This document shows, piece by piece, positions 34,849-43,940 of a stretch of DNA of 64,000 bases. A model generated the notes under the pieces. The model did not search any database. It worked only from the letters and a program-made list of their open reading frames with translations, and was not told the origin of the DNA. Positions within the stretch are counted from its first letter, which is position 1; the number at the start of each line of letters is the position of its first letter. The stretch lies in the NCBI GenBank assembly GCA_934401915.1, contig CAKRSV010000011.1, positions 33,015 to 97,014 on the forward strand, read 5' to 3'. The translations under genes were made by a program, and so were the position numbers. This DNA is from an uncultured Lachnospiraceae bacterium (GTDB lineage Bacteria; Bacillota; Clostridia; Lachnospirales; Lachnospiraceae).

Positions 34849-36480
34849 TTATTTATCTGTACTCTTTGCTCCCAGGCGGTACTCCCTGGGAGTACATCCC
34901 TGCGTTTTCTTAAACACGAAGCTGAAGTAGTGCGGATCCTTGTATCCCACCTCCAGCGCAATATCTCCCGAATGCTTCTCCGTCTGCCGGAGAAGTTTTT
35001 TTGCCTTTTCCATCCGCTTCTGGGTCACGTATTCCACAAAGGTAAGCTGCATCGCCTGGCTGAAAATCGCGCTGAAATAGTTGGCACTCACGCCCACCTC
35101 GTTCGCCGCGCTGTTGAGAGACAGGCTTTCCTGCTGATAATTGTCCTCAATATATTCCAGGGCTTTCTTCAGGATCCGGCGGCTCTGATTATCGGATTCC
35201 CGGTCGCGCAGCTCCATCGCCGCCTCTAAGATGCGCCGGATATAGGATGAAAGCTCCTCGAATCCCAGATTGACCTCCTGGATCTGTTCCTCCCCCAGAA
35301 GCGCAAGCAGCTCCTTCTTATCGTAGCCTAGCGATTCCACGTACGCCATCGCAGCAAAATGGATGTGAAACGCCAGATAATTCTGAAACAGTCTCGACTT
35401 GACCGCCTCCTGGATCCCCAGCAGATAATTTTTCACAAAGTCGCCGATCTCTTCCCGGTTTCCCCTCGCCAGAAAATCCCGGATCAGTTCCGGATCCACC
35501 TTGGCGGAATCGATATCGCCGATCTTTCCGCTCACCTCGCGCGGCACATAGGTTTCCGCAACCTCCTTCGTAAAAATATGAACCTCCGGCATCAGGAAAC
35601 GGTAGGCAAACAAATGGCTCACACCCTCGTAGCACTCTGCCAGAAGGCTGAGTCTTTCCACCGGCTCTCCGACCGCCGCATACCACTCGAAGATCTCCTC
35701 CGTCGGCTTGCAGATCCTCTCGATGTTATCCAGACACCGCTGCGTGAACTCGCGGATCTGCTCCGTGCCGCTTTTGACAAGGATACAGTACGTGTTGATA
35801 TTCCAGCGGATCGTAAGGTATTCCGGGTAGCGCAGGAAATAGTGCAAAAGCTCCTCCCGCTTTCTCGCAAACTCCTCCGACTCATAACCGCTGTTTTCCC
35901 CGCCCCGCCGCTCCTGCAGCTTCAGCATCAGCAGGTTATAGCAGGGCGAATTCAGTTTCAGGGACAGCTTGCCCGCCTCCTCGTAGATCTCCTGAACCGG
36001 CATCCTGCCCTCAAACACCTTGATAAAAAAGTTCGTCCTCACGAACTGTTCATGCTCTCTGGACTCTGCCTGATATTTTTCCTGATAGTTTCTCTGCTCC
36101 CGTTCAAGCTCGATCTTAACCTTCAGCTCCGAGAGCACCTTCTGAAGGTTTGCCCTTGTGATCGGCTTGAGGAGATACTGCTCCACGCCTACCTGTATCG
36201 CCTGTCTCGCATATTCAAAATCGTCATAGCCGCTGATGATAATGATCTTCATGTCCGGGAATTCCTGATGCACAATGCGGCTCAGCGAAAGACCGTCCAT
36301 GAACGGCATCTTGATATCCGTAAGCAGGACGTCCGGCTTCAGCTTCTGGATCATCGAAAGTGCCATCTCTCCGTCGCTCGCTTCCCCCACGAACCGGTAG
36401 CCGTACTGTTCCCACGGAATGTTATCCCGAAGGCCCTCTCTCACAATGCTTTCATCTTCTACCAAAAATACCTTTAACAT
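34849..36480 (-). CDS. YesN-type response regulator with AraC-family DNA-binding domain
   Basis: 543 aa. The receiver domain is at 1-120 (MLKVFLVEDESIVREGLRDN; phospho-acceptor Asp in LLTDIKMPFMDG; Lys in LLKPITRANL). A long middle region of unknown fold (125-435) and a C-terminal AraC double helix-turn-helix (about 440-535: SLNSAANEVGVSANYFSAIF, then DIALEVGYKDPHYFSFVFKK) complete it. It starts behind GGGAGAGG. The third gene of the sensor unit, it would activate transport or catabolic genes when phosphorylated by the adjacent kinase. Confidence 0.93.
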   Translation of the reverse strand: MLKVFLVEDESIVREGLRDNIPWEQYGYRFVGEASDGEMALSMIQKLKPDVLLTDIKMPFMDGLSLSRIVHQEFPDMKIIIISGYDDFEYARQAIQVGVEQYLLKPITRANLQKVLSELKVKIELEREQRNYQEKYQAESREHEQFVRTNFFIKVFEGRMPVQEIYEEAGKLSLKLNSPCYNLLMLKLQERRGGENSGYESEEFARKREELLHYFLRYPEYLTIRWNINTYCILVKSGTEQIREFTQRCLDNIERICKPTEEIFEWYAAVGEPVERLSLLAECYEGVSHLFAYRFLMPEVHIFTKEVAETYVPREVSGKIGDIDSAKVDPELIRDFLARGNREEIGDFVKNYLLGIQEAVKSRLFQNYLAFHIHFAAMAYVESLGYDKKELLALLGEEQIQEVNLGFEELSSYIRRILEAAMELRDRESDNQSRRILKKALEYIEDNYQQESLSLNSAANEVGVSANYFSAIFSQAMQLTFVEYVTQKRMEKAKKLLRQTEKHSGDIALEVGYKDPHYFSFVFKKTQGCTPREYRLGAKSTDK

Positions 36481-36499
36481 AGCCCTCTCCCATCCGATC

Positions 36500-37546
36500 T
36501 CAATATTCCCTGTCCTGCAAAAGCTCCTCTGTCACATTCTCCTGCGTAAAAATATTTTCTTCCACATAATATTTTTTGTCAATCTGCTGACCGGTCTCCA
36601 GCCTGTCAATAATATCGGAAATATACTCACCCTGATCCGGGTTACATTCCACATCCACGTTGATGATCCCCTGCTGTACCAGCTCCAGCGCCTCTCTGAC
36701 GGCGTCGAAGGAGATCACGATGATATCGCCGTCCACACCCGTCGTCTTTCCGGCCTCACGGATCGCCTCCAGCGCTCCCATTGTCATATCGTCATTCTGC
36801 GACACCACAACGTCTATATCATCATACTTTTCCAGAAACTGCTCCATAACCTCTTTTCCCTTGGCGGAAGTGAAATCGCCGTACTCCTGATCAATGATCC
36901 CCCAGTTCGGGTGCTTCCCCGAAACCGTGTTAAAACCGGTCGTTCTCCCGATCTGTGCCGAGGATCCCTGCGTCCCCTTGAGCATCACGATATTGATCGG
37001 CTCCTCTTCTCTTCCCTCTTCCTTCAGATACTGCTCGAGCCAGCACGCCGCCTTTTTGCCCTCGCCCACAAAATCACTGCCGACCTGCGTCACATACAGG
37101 TTTTTGTCGCTCACATTCACACCGCGGTCCATCAAAATGACCGGAACCCCGGCTTCCTTCGCCTCCTCGAGCACGATCTCCCAGCCCGTCTCCACGACAG
37201 GCGATATCACGATGTAATCTACGCGCTGTGAGATGAAGCTCCGCACTGCCTTGATCTGATTTTCCTGCTTCTGTCTCGCATTGTTGAAGATCAGAAAATA
37301 ACCGTTTTCCTTGGTAAAAACTCTCTGCACGGACTCCGTATTAGCCGTCCGCCATCCAGACTCGCTCCCAAGCTGGGAGACCCCGACCACGATCAGATTT
37401 TCCTGCTCGTTTACCGTATTCCCTTCATCTCCGCTCATCAGAAGCTGACAGCCTCCCAGTATGACCATCAGCGCAACAGTCATCATCAGCAGGCTCAGCA
37501 CCAGATTTTTATTCTTTTTTACGATCGATCGTACCGTATCCTTCAT
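36500..37546 (-). CDS. Sugar-binding sensor lipoprotein of a three-component system
   Basis: 348 aa. An N-terminal helix and lipobox (ALMVILGGC) anchor it outside the membrane. The mature part is a periplasmic-binding fold closely parallel to the importer's binding protein: GVSQLGSESGWRTANTESVQ, VISPVVETGWEIVLEEAKEA, VVSQNDDMTMGALEAIREAG and ECNPDQGEYISDIIDRLE. It sits between kinase and regulator genes, with no permease, so it most likely binds sugar and presents it to the kinase, as XylFII does for LytS in Clostridium. Ligand inferred to be the same type of pentose. Confidence 0.88.
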   Translation of the reverse strand: MKDTVRSIVKKNKNLVLSLLMMTVALMVILGGCQLLMSGDEGNTVNEQENLIVVGVSQLGSESGWRTANTESVQRVFTKENGYFLIFNNARQKQENQIKAVRSFISQRVDYIVISPVVETGWEIVLEEAKEAGVPVILMDRGVNVSDKNLYVTQVGSDFVGEGKKAACWLEQYLKEEGREEEPINIVMLKGTQGSSAQIGRTTGFNTVSGKHPNWGIIDQEYGDFTSAKGKEVMEQFLEKYDDIDVVVSQNDDMTMGALEAIREAGKTTGVDGDIIVISFDAVREALELVQQGIINVDVECNPDQGEYISDIIDRLETGQQIDKKYYVEENIFTQENVTEELLQDREY

Positions 37547-37568
37547 ATCTCTCCTCTTTGCTCCTGCT

Positions 37569-39014
37569 CTACATCTCGACTGCCGGTATCACAACCTCCA
37601 CGCAGGTGCCTTCCCCCTTGCTGGAATGGATCGTTATGCCGTATCCGGTTCCAAAGTTCATGCGGATCCGCTCGTTGACATTTGCCAGCCCGAAGCCGCT
37701 CTCCGTCTCCTTGCACGGTCTCTGGATGTCACGCTGCAGCTTCGCAAGCTCTTCCTCCTCCATCCCGATACCGTCGTCACTTACCTTCAGATGGATCTCA
37801 TCCCCTTCCAGCGTGCCGGACACCAGAATTTTCCCTTTTGCCCTCTTATATTTGATCCCATGGTAGAGTGAATTTTCCACAAGCGGCTGCAATGTGAGCT
37901 TGAGGATCTTATACCGGTACAGCTCCGGATCGATCGCGATCTCATACTCCAGGATATCCCGGTAGCGCACCTGCTGGATCTCGAGATAGCTCCGGATATG
38001 CAGCTCTTCATCCTGTATCGTGATATACTCTTTTCCCTTGCTGAGCACCAGCCGGAAAAACTCGGACAGGGACACCACCATATTGACCGCCTTATCCGGT
38101 GAATTTCCCTCTATCAGCCAGATGATGGTGTCCAGCGTATTGTACAGGAAATGCGGGTTGATCTGCTCCTGCAGCAACCGCAGATCCGCCTTTCTCATCT
38201 TCCGCTCGTCCTCCTTGATCTTTTCCACAAGTCGCTCCAGGCTCTCCGTCATGCGGTTGACGCGGTCTGCAAGCTGGGCAAGCTCATCCTGCGTGTCCAC
38301 CTTTGCCCGCACGGTAAAATCTCCGGCGGCGACCTTGTTCGTCACAGCCGACAGCTCCTCCACCGGTTTCGTGATCCCCGATACGATCACCATCGTCATC
38401 AGAACAACCAACGCGGTGAGGATCACCACCATGATCATGCAGAAAACCGTGAAGGTGTGAACACGGGTGTTGAGCTGCTGCGTGAGGTGCTCCATGCTCT
38501 TTGTCTGATAATACAGATAATTCTGGATATTTTCCTGGATCAGCTCCGTCATGATATAGATGTTATTGTCCAGCATCTCCACATTGACGTCGTAGCTGCT
38601 CTCGCTCTCAAGGTTCATGCGGATATCGTCGACCCGGTCCCTGAGCGTGTCCAGATTGCGCAGAAGGATCGTGAGCCAGGTGCGGCTCTCCTCATCGGTC
38701 GTGATCGTCCTGAGGCTGCCAAACTCCTCCTTCAGCTCCCGGATCAGCACATACGGATCCTGCAGCGAACCGTCCTCCCCTACGGTATCGAAGGACGCCG
38801 AGCCGACCACGATCTTGTACAGGCTCTCGTCCATCTCCTCCTTGAAGTTCAGATTATAGCTGTTTGCGACCGTCATATTATTCACAATGCTGTTGTAGGC
38901 GTTGGTGTAGTTGTGGATCGCAAAGATCAGATAACCGACGAGAAGAAGCAGCGGTACCGCGATCGAAGCGGACAATATTAACAGTTTATATTTGATCGAT
39001 GAATGTATTTTCAT
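37569..39014 (-). CDS. YesM-type membrane sensor histidine kinase
   Basis: 481 aa from the ATG at 39014 (ATG at 39026 possible; both sites are weak). A membrane helix (about 12-32), an extracytoplasmic helical domain (35-175) and a second helix (180-205) lead to HAMP (VTNKVAAGDFTVRAKVDTQD), then the His-kinase domain with QEQINPHFLYNTLDTIIWLI (phospho-His), LTLQPLVENSLYHGIKYKRA and GIGME (ATP site). This kinase class usually works with YesN-type regulators. Genes run kinase, binding protein, regulator with gaps of about 20 bp, so they are one operon. Confidence 0.94.
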   Translation of the reverse strand: MKIHSSIKYKLLILSASIAVPLLLLVGYLIFAIHNYTNAYNSIVNNMTVANSYNLNFKEEMDESLYKIVVGSASFDTVGEDGSLQDPYVLIRELKEEFGSLRTITTDEESRTWLTILLRNLDTLRDRVDDIRMNLESESSYDVNVEMLDNNIYIMTELIQENIQNYLYYQTKSMEHLTQQLNTRVHTFTVFCMIMVVILTALVVLMTMVIVSGITKPVEELSAVTNKVAAGDFTVRAKVDTQDELAQLADRVNRMTESLERLVEKIKEDERKMRKADLRLLQEQINPHFLYNTLDTIIWLIEGNSPDKAVNMVVSLSEFFRLVLSKGKEYITIQDEELHIRSYLEIQQVRYRDILEYEIAIDPELYRYKILKLTLQPLVENSLYHGIKYKRAKGKILVSGTLEGDEIHLKVSDDGIGMEEEELAKLQRDIQRPCKETESGFGLANVNERIRMNFGTGYGITIHSSKGEGTCVEVVIPAVEM

Positions 39015-39081
39015 TGCATATCCCATTTAATTGATGTAGTATAAAAGTACCAGCTTTATTATAAAAGATTCCGTTTCTTAC

Positions 39082-39113
39082 TGCAAGTTGTACAGTCCGT
39101 TTCCAAGTTGCAA
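39082..39113 (-). promoter_or_regulatory. Candidate operator pair upstream of the sensor kinase operon
   Basis: TGCAAGTTGTA at 39082-39092 differs by one base from the palindrome upstream of araA; TCCAAGTTGCA at 39102-39112 is a weaker copy 20 bp away, two helical turns. The gap also serves the divergent GGDEF gene. A shared regulator with araA and the importer is inferred. Confidence 0.45.
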
Positions 39114-39160
39114 CAGTGAACTGAAACAACTCCTCCAAAGATTCAGAAAAGAGGGATTCC

Positions 39161-40228
39161 ATGTTTAAGAAATTATACCACACTATCTGCAAAGATACTG
39201 CAAGCAAAAATGAATCTGCCAAACTGATCATCGTCACACGGATGCTTACCATCCTGATGATCTGCTACACTACCCTGGTCATGTTCAGTCTGCACTCCTA
39301 CACAAACGGACTGCTCTTTGTCGGGCTATGGCTTCTGCTCTTTATCGGCGTCCTTCCCCTCTCCTACCGTCTGAAAACCTTTACGACCTTCTGCTTCCTG
39401 AATATTCTGATCCTTATCTGGATCGCAGCCACGATCCTCTGCTTCGGCTGGAACATCGGCACACAGCAGTTTCTGCTTGCGCTGGTCGTCTTCTGCTTCT
39501 TCGCCAAATACGGACACGAAGCACTCAAGATCCTCTATGTAGTCCTGCTGCTTCTGGTTCGAATCGCGCTTTATCTGTATAGTGCCCGGCACGCGCCTAT
39601 TTTATCTGTGGAACCGGTCATGGGACATACATTGCAGATCCTTAATACGCTGGCGATCTATGTCTCTATCTCTGTCATTATGGTTATCTTCAGCAGAGAT
39701 TCCCAGGCACTTGAAGGCAAGCTGATCGAATACAATGAACAGCTTATGAAGCAGGCCAACACCGACCCTCTCACCGGACTTTCCAACCGCCGTTGTACCA
39801 CGGCATATCTTGAGAAACTTCTGGATCGTCCGTCCACATCTATCAGCATCTGTCTGTGCGATATCGACTGGTTTAAGAAGGTCAACGACACCTATGGTCA
39901 CGAGATGGGCGACGAAGTGCTGAAGAAAATCTCGGAAACCTTCCAGAACAGTCTGCCGTCAGACTGCTTTATCTCCCGCTGGGGCGGCGAAGAATTTCTT
40001 CTGATCTTTCCCAGCCACAATGGTGATGAATCGCGTATACATCTGTCTACGCTCAGTCAGGATATCCGGGATCTTACTTTCCGTAGTGGAGACATCGATT
40101 TCCATGTCACCATGACCTTCGGACTGGTCGAATATGATTATGTCAGTTCCCTGGACACTCTGCTCCAGGAGGCTGACAGCAAACTTTACTACGGCAAAGA
40201 GCATGGCAGGGATCAGGTCGTATTCTGA
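39161..40228 (+). CDS. Membrane-bound diguanylate cyclase (GGDEF)
   Basis: 355 aa. About six membrane helices occupy residues 25-185, then a GGDEF domain (about 195-350) with DPLTGLSNRRC, CDIDWFKKVNDTYGHEMGDE (metal and substrate Asp) and the active site WGGEEFLLIFPS. It makes cyclic di-GMP from two GTP. The inhibitory RxxD site is not seen five residues before GGEEF (SDCF instead), so product inhibition is probably absent. It is divergent from the sugar sensor operon and may couple sugar status to attachment or motility, though only position supports that. Confidence 0.93.
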   Translation: MFKKLYHTICKDTASKNESAKLIIVTRMLTILMICYTTLVMFSLHSYTNGLLFVGLWLLLFIGVLPLSYRLKTFTTFCFLNILILIWIAATILCFGWNIGTQQFLLALVVFCFFAKYGHEALKILYVVLLLLVRIALYLYSARHAPILSVEPVMGHTLQILNTLAIYVSISVIMVIFSRDSQALEGKLIEYNEQLMKQANTDPLTGLSNRRCTTAYLEKLLDRPSTSISICLCDIDWFKKVNDTYGHEMGDEVLKKISETFQNSLPSDCFISRWGGEEFLLIFPSHNGDESRIHLSTLSQDIRDLTFRSGDIDFHVTMTFGLVEYDYVSSLDTLLQEADSKLYYGKEHGRDQVVF

Positions 40229-40289
40229 TCCGGTCTTTCTCCCAAGATAAATACATATACTGATACAAACCACATCAGAAGGTGTCTCC

Positions 40290-42134
40290 TTGCGTCATAA
40301 ATTATCCTTCCGGCAGTGGCTCGCCGCTGCGTTTCTCTTTTTTTCTTTCCTTTTCCTCGTAGTCTGCCTGCATACCCGCGACAGTGAGGATTCCCGATTT
40401 ATCCGTTTTGCCGAGGGATTTCTTCTCGACCAGCTTACCTCCAACCCCATCAACTTCCATTTTTCCGTAGAAAATGCCTCCGGCTATCACGTCGACGAAA
40501 AAGATCTGCGCCTCCCCGTCTATCAGCCAAGACAGGCCATTTCCCCGGAAAATGAACTTCTCGTCGTCCGTCAATGCCTGGCAGACTTCCAGCCGGATCA
40601 TCTCTCACCCGGCAACCGTCAGCTCTACACGATCCTCTCTCGCTACCTCACGGTTGCGGACGCCGTAAATGCCTATCCCTACTTCGACGAACCGCTCTCT
40701 CCCTCCTCCGGGGTTCCCTCCGAGCTCCCGGTCCTGCTTGCCGAATACCGTCTGCAAAGCATTGACGATATTGAAAATTACTTTTCCCTTCTGGAACAGA
40801 TCCCGGACTATTTCGCAGGGCTTATGATCTATGAGCAGGAAAAAGCACAGGCAGGCCTTTTCATGGCAGAGGGCACCGCCGACAAGGTGATCGGACAGTG
40901 CGCAGATCTGATGAGTCCGGATGCGCTTGCGTCCGACGACCATTTTCTGAAACGGACCTTCTCCGAACGACTGAATACACTGATCGAGTCGGGGCTTCTG
41001 GATGACCAGAGCGCCGCCTCCTACTGCTCCGAAAATGACCGGCTTCTTACCACGGTCGTCGGTCCCGCCTACGACCGTCTTGCCGACAGCCTTACTCTCC
41101 TAAAGGAAAGCGGCACCAAAGCCTGCGGTCTCTCCCACTATCCCGGCGGCCGCGATTATTATGCCGCACTCTTGCGCCAACAGACCGGCTCCCTGCGCTC
41201 CGTAAAGGATATTAAGACCCTGCTCTATAACGACCTGACGTCCAACTATCATACGCTCCTTCTCCTCCTGCAGGAGAATCCCGGTCTGCAGACCCTCCTG
41301 CGCTCGGACTCCGAGCTCCTTCCCGAGATGTCCCCTCAGGAGATGCTCTATGCCCTGCAGCAGCAGATGGCCGGTTCCTTTCCGGCTCTTTCGACAGATT
41401 CTTCCTCTGCCGTATGCTGCACCGTAAAGTATGTCGATCCGTCCATGGAGCCTTACACCGCTCCGGCATTTTACATGCTTCCGTGTATCGACAACATTTC
41501 CGACAACACCATCTATATCAATACAAAGGACACCTCCGACCGGCTCTCCCTCTTTACCACGCTCGCGCACGAAGGATATCCGGGACATCTCTACCAGACT
41601 GTATACTGCTACCAGTACTGGAAGGAGCAGCAGATCACGCCGCTTCGGAGCATCCTTTATTATGGCGGCTTTACCGAAGGATGGGCTCTGTATGTTGAGT
41701 TGCTTTCCTACGACTATGCCGCCGCTCTTGTCAGAGATGAACAACCGGAAGCATCTGCCTATTACCAGGCTTGCCGCCTTGACCGCCAGATCCAGCTCTG
41801 TCTGTATTCGCTTCTGGATATCGCCATCCATTACGACGACGCTACCACCGATGACGTCCGGCAGATCCTCTCCTCCCTCGGCGTTGCGGATGACGCCGGT
41901 ATCGCTGCCGTCTATGAATATATTGCGGAGGAACCCGCCAATTATCCGAAATATTATCTTGGGTATCTGGAGATCGAGGAACTGAAAAAGCAGGCGGCTC
42001 TGACCTGGTCAACAGACGACCAACCCATAACCTCCTGCTCGGATCCTGCCTTTTTATATCGCTTTCACAGCTTTCTTCTTCACAACGGGCCTGCTGATTT
42101 TGAACTGCTCTCCTCCATCATGCTGTCCAGATAG
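40290..42134 (+). CDS. DUF885-family secreted or membrane-anchored metallo-hydrolase
   Basis: 614 aa starting at TTG 40290 (GAAGGTG upstream). A hydrophobic N-terminus (about 9-26: WLAAAFLFFSFLFLVVC) acts as anchor or signal. The long helical body contains the DUF885 zinc site LFTTLAHEGYPGHLYQTVYC (HEGYPGH at 427-433) and the downstream GFTEGWALYVELL (Glu ligand region), a layout resembling carboxypeptidase-like enzymes. Substrate is unknown; other members cleave short peptides or conjugates. Its 3' end overlaps the convergent Mrr-like gene by 55 bp. Confidence 0.86.
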   Translation: MRHKLSFRQWLAAAFLFFSFLFLVVCLHTRDSEDSRFIRFAEGFLLDQLTSNPINFHFSVENASGYHVDEKDLRLPVYQPRQAISPENELLVVRQCLADFQPDHLSPGNRQLYTILSRYLTVADAVNAYPYFDEPLSPSSGVPSELPVLLAEYRLQSIDDIENYFSLLEQIPDYFAGLMIYEQEKAQAGLFMAEGTADKVIGQCADLMSPDALASDDHFLKRTFSERLNTLIESGLLDDQSAASYCSENDRLLTTVVGPAYDRLADSLTLLKESGTKACGLSHYPGGRDYYAALLRQQTGSLRSVKDIKTLLYNDLTSNYHTLLLLLQENPGLQTLLRSDSELLPEMSPQEMLYALQQQMAGSFPALSTDSSSAVCCTVKYVDPSMEPYTAPAFYMLPCIDNISDNTIYINTKDTSDRLSLFTTLAHEGYPGHLYQTVYCYQYWKEQQITPLRSILYYGGFTEGWALYVELLSYDYAAALVRDEQPEASAYYQACRLDRQIQLCLYSLLDIAIHYDDATTDDVRQILSSLGVADDAGIAAVYEYIAEEPANYPKYYLGYLEIEELKKQAALTWSTDDQPITSCSDPAFLYRFHSFLLHNGPADFELLSSIMLSR

Positions 42135-42562
42135 CCTCTGTCCCAAAGAAGGATCCTGAGCTTCTCTGCCGCCTTGACCGCAGGCGCTGTGAAATACTGG
42201 TTTGTCATCACTACGCCCACCATACGGTCATAATAATCCTTTCCGCCGTAAGTTCGCAGCACCGCTTCCACTCCGACCGGATTCTGATACCGCTTACATT
42301 GGATGGCATAGGTAATGCCATCCTTCTCTGCAAGGACGTCCACGCCGAAGTCTCCGCTGCCCTTCGTGACCTCTACCTCCATAAATCCATGTTTTTCCAA
42401 AAGACCGGCGCAAAACACTTCAAAATCGTGACCTTCCATCTGGTCAATGTCCTGCTCCTTCCTGCGCCGCCGCAGATAGCGGATCAACCCTGCAATGCCT
42501 GTGACTGCGATCAGCACAAGCAGGAGCGCGCCTGCTGCCATAATAATCCTGTCCTGTTCCAT
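42080..42562 (-). CDS. Membrane-anchored Mrr-like PD-(D/E)xK endonuclease domain protein
   Basis: 160 aa. One membrane helix (about 8-28) and a basic stretch RYLRRRRKE are followed by an Mrr-type nuclease core: GHDFEVFCAGLLEKHGF, then GSGDFGVDVLAEKDGITYAI and QCKRYQNPVG (Asp and Gln-x-Lys catalytic positions), and MTNQYFTAPAVKAAEKLRI. The core is complete for this short family. It may cut DNA at the membrane, or act on incoming or modified DNA; no partner genes are seen. The stop lies inside the end of the DUF885 gene on the other strand. Confidence 0.88.
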   Translation of the reverse strand: MEQDRIIMAAGALLLVLIAVTGIAGLIRYLRRRRKEQDIDQMEGHDFEVFCAGLLEKHGFMEVEVTKGSGDFGVDVLAEKDGITYAIQCKRYQNPVGVEAVLRTYGGKDYYDRMVGVVMTNQYFTAPAVKAAEKLRILLWDRGYLDSMMEESSSKSAGPL

Positions 42563-42598
42563 CCTCTCTGCTCTTTCCGACCATGCGATCTCTTTTTC

Positions 42599-43906
42599 CT
42601 ATTTCAGAAGACGGTACACCTTCACTCCATGCGCCGGAACATCCGCCCGGATCTGTCCGTCATCAGCCAAAAGCTCCTGCTTATCCCACAGCTCATATAT
42701 ACGGCAGGCCTGCTCCTGTATGCCGACCTCCTGCAGCGCTATACCAAGCTGCGTCTCCTGATCGTCCAGGTTAAACAATGCTACGCATTTTTCACCCGTC
42801 TTATGATCCGTATTGATCCAGACTGCCTGCCCTTCATCCCTGCGGATCTGCTTTCCTCTCCGGTCTGCCCCCATAAGTGCGAGGAGATCTCTGTTAGTCA
42901 ATAGCTGGTAAGTCCATTCATCCAGTGTGGTCAGCTCTGTTCCGATCATCAGCGGCGAGCGGAACATACACCAGAGCGTGAGCATGGTCTTTTGCTCCTC
43001 CTTCGTCAGGCGGCACTCCCACTCATGCCCAAAGCCCTTTCCGAGCTTGCCGAGCGGAAGCATATCACAGTCCGGGAAGCATCCTGCGGCAACATGATCC
43101 TGCCAAAGCTCGCAGCGCCAGAACATATTTTTCACGTCCTCCCACTTATCCCAGAGATCGTCCGTGATCCGCCACATATTTGCGTTCTGCGCATACTCCC
43201 ACGCCCGGTCAATATGCGCAGGTCCGGGCGACAGGCTCAGCACGATATTCCTTCCGCACTTTTCGATCGCGCGGTGGATCATCCTTGTCTCCTCCCACCC
43301 GGAAAAAGGCATCACCGGAATGTCCCGGTAGATCCAGCTGTCGCAGATATCGTCGCACTTGATATAATCGACACCCCAGTCCGCATACATGGCTATCAAT
43401 GAATCGTAATATGCCTGTCCTTCCGGGGTTGGTCTGACGCCGTACATATCCGGATTCCAGCCGCAGATCGAAGCCGGATCGGCCACAACATCTGCCGTCA
43501 CATTGATGCCTGCTATCCTGCAATGCCGGTGCGCCGCCTCGCGAGGGATTCCCCTCATGATATGGATACCGAATTTCAATCCAAGATCATGCACATATGC
43601 GGCAAGCGGCCCGAATCCCCTGCCGCCGGCCGATGAAGGGAATCTCCCGGGCGCCGGCTGGAACCGTCCATATTCATCCATCTCATCATCCCCAAAGGGT
43701 ATGTACTGGTACTGATCTCTCTTTGTTCCTGCATCGTTGGAGTACCACTCAATATCAATGACAATGTACTCCCATCCGAATTCTTTCAGGTGCTCCGCCA
43801 TATACCTTGCGTCCGCTTTCACCTGCTCCTCTGTGACCGTTGTGTCATAATAGTCGTAACTGTTCCACCCCATCGGCGGCGTTGATAGCCATTGCTTATT
43901 GTCCAT
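42599..43906 (-). CDS. Glycoside hydrolase family 27 (alpha-galactosidase or beta-L-arabinopyranosidase type), cytoplasmic
   Basis: 435 aa with no signal peptide. GH27 hallmarks: TPPMGWNSYDYY at the start, DYIKCDD with nucleophile Asp185, CGRNIVLSLSPGP and WRITDD with acid/base Asp249, then a C-terminal beta domain (CVALFNLDDQE). Family enzymes release alpha-galactose or beta-L-arabinopyranose with retention. Its position beside L-arabinose genes and its cytoplasmic location favour hydrolysis of imported arabinose-containing oligosaccharides, but galactosidase activity is equally compatible with the sequence. Confidence 0.9.
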   Translation of the reverse strand: MDNKQWLSTPPMGWNSYDYYDTTVTEEQVKADARYMAEHLKEFGWEYIVIDIEWYSNDAGTKRDQYQYIPFGDDEMDEYGRFQPAPGRFPSSAGGRGFGPLAAYVHDLGLKFGIHIMRGIPREAAHRHCRIAGINVTADVVADPASICGWNPDMYGVRPTPEGQAYYDSLIAMYADWGVDYIKCDDICDSWIYRDIPVMPFSGWEETRMIHRAIEKCGRNIVLSLSPGPAHIDRAWEYAQNANMWRITDDLWDKWEDVKNMFWRCELWQDHVAAGCFPDCDMLPLGKLGKGFGHEWECRLTKEEQKTMLTLWCMFRSPLMIGTELTTLDEWTYQLLTNRDLLALMGADRRGKQIRRDEGQAVWINTDHKTGEKCVALFNLDDQETQLGIALQEVGIQEQACRIYELWDKQELLADDGQIRADVPAHGVKVYRLLK

Positions 43907-43940
43907 AGTCGTTCTCCTCTCAGAAATTCATTTGAAATTC

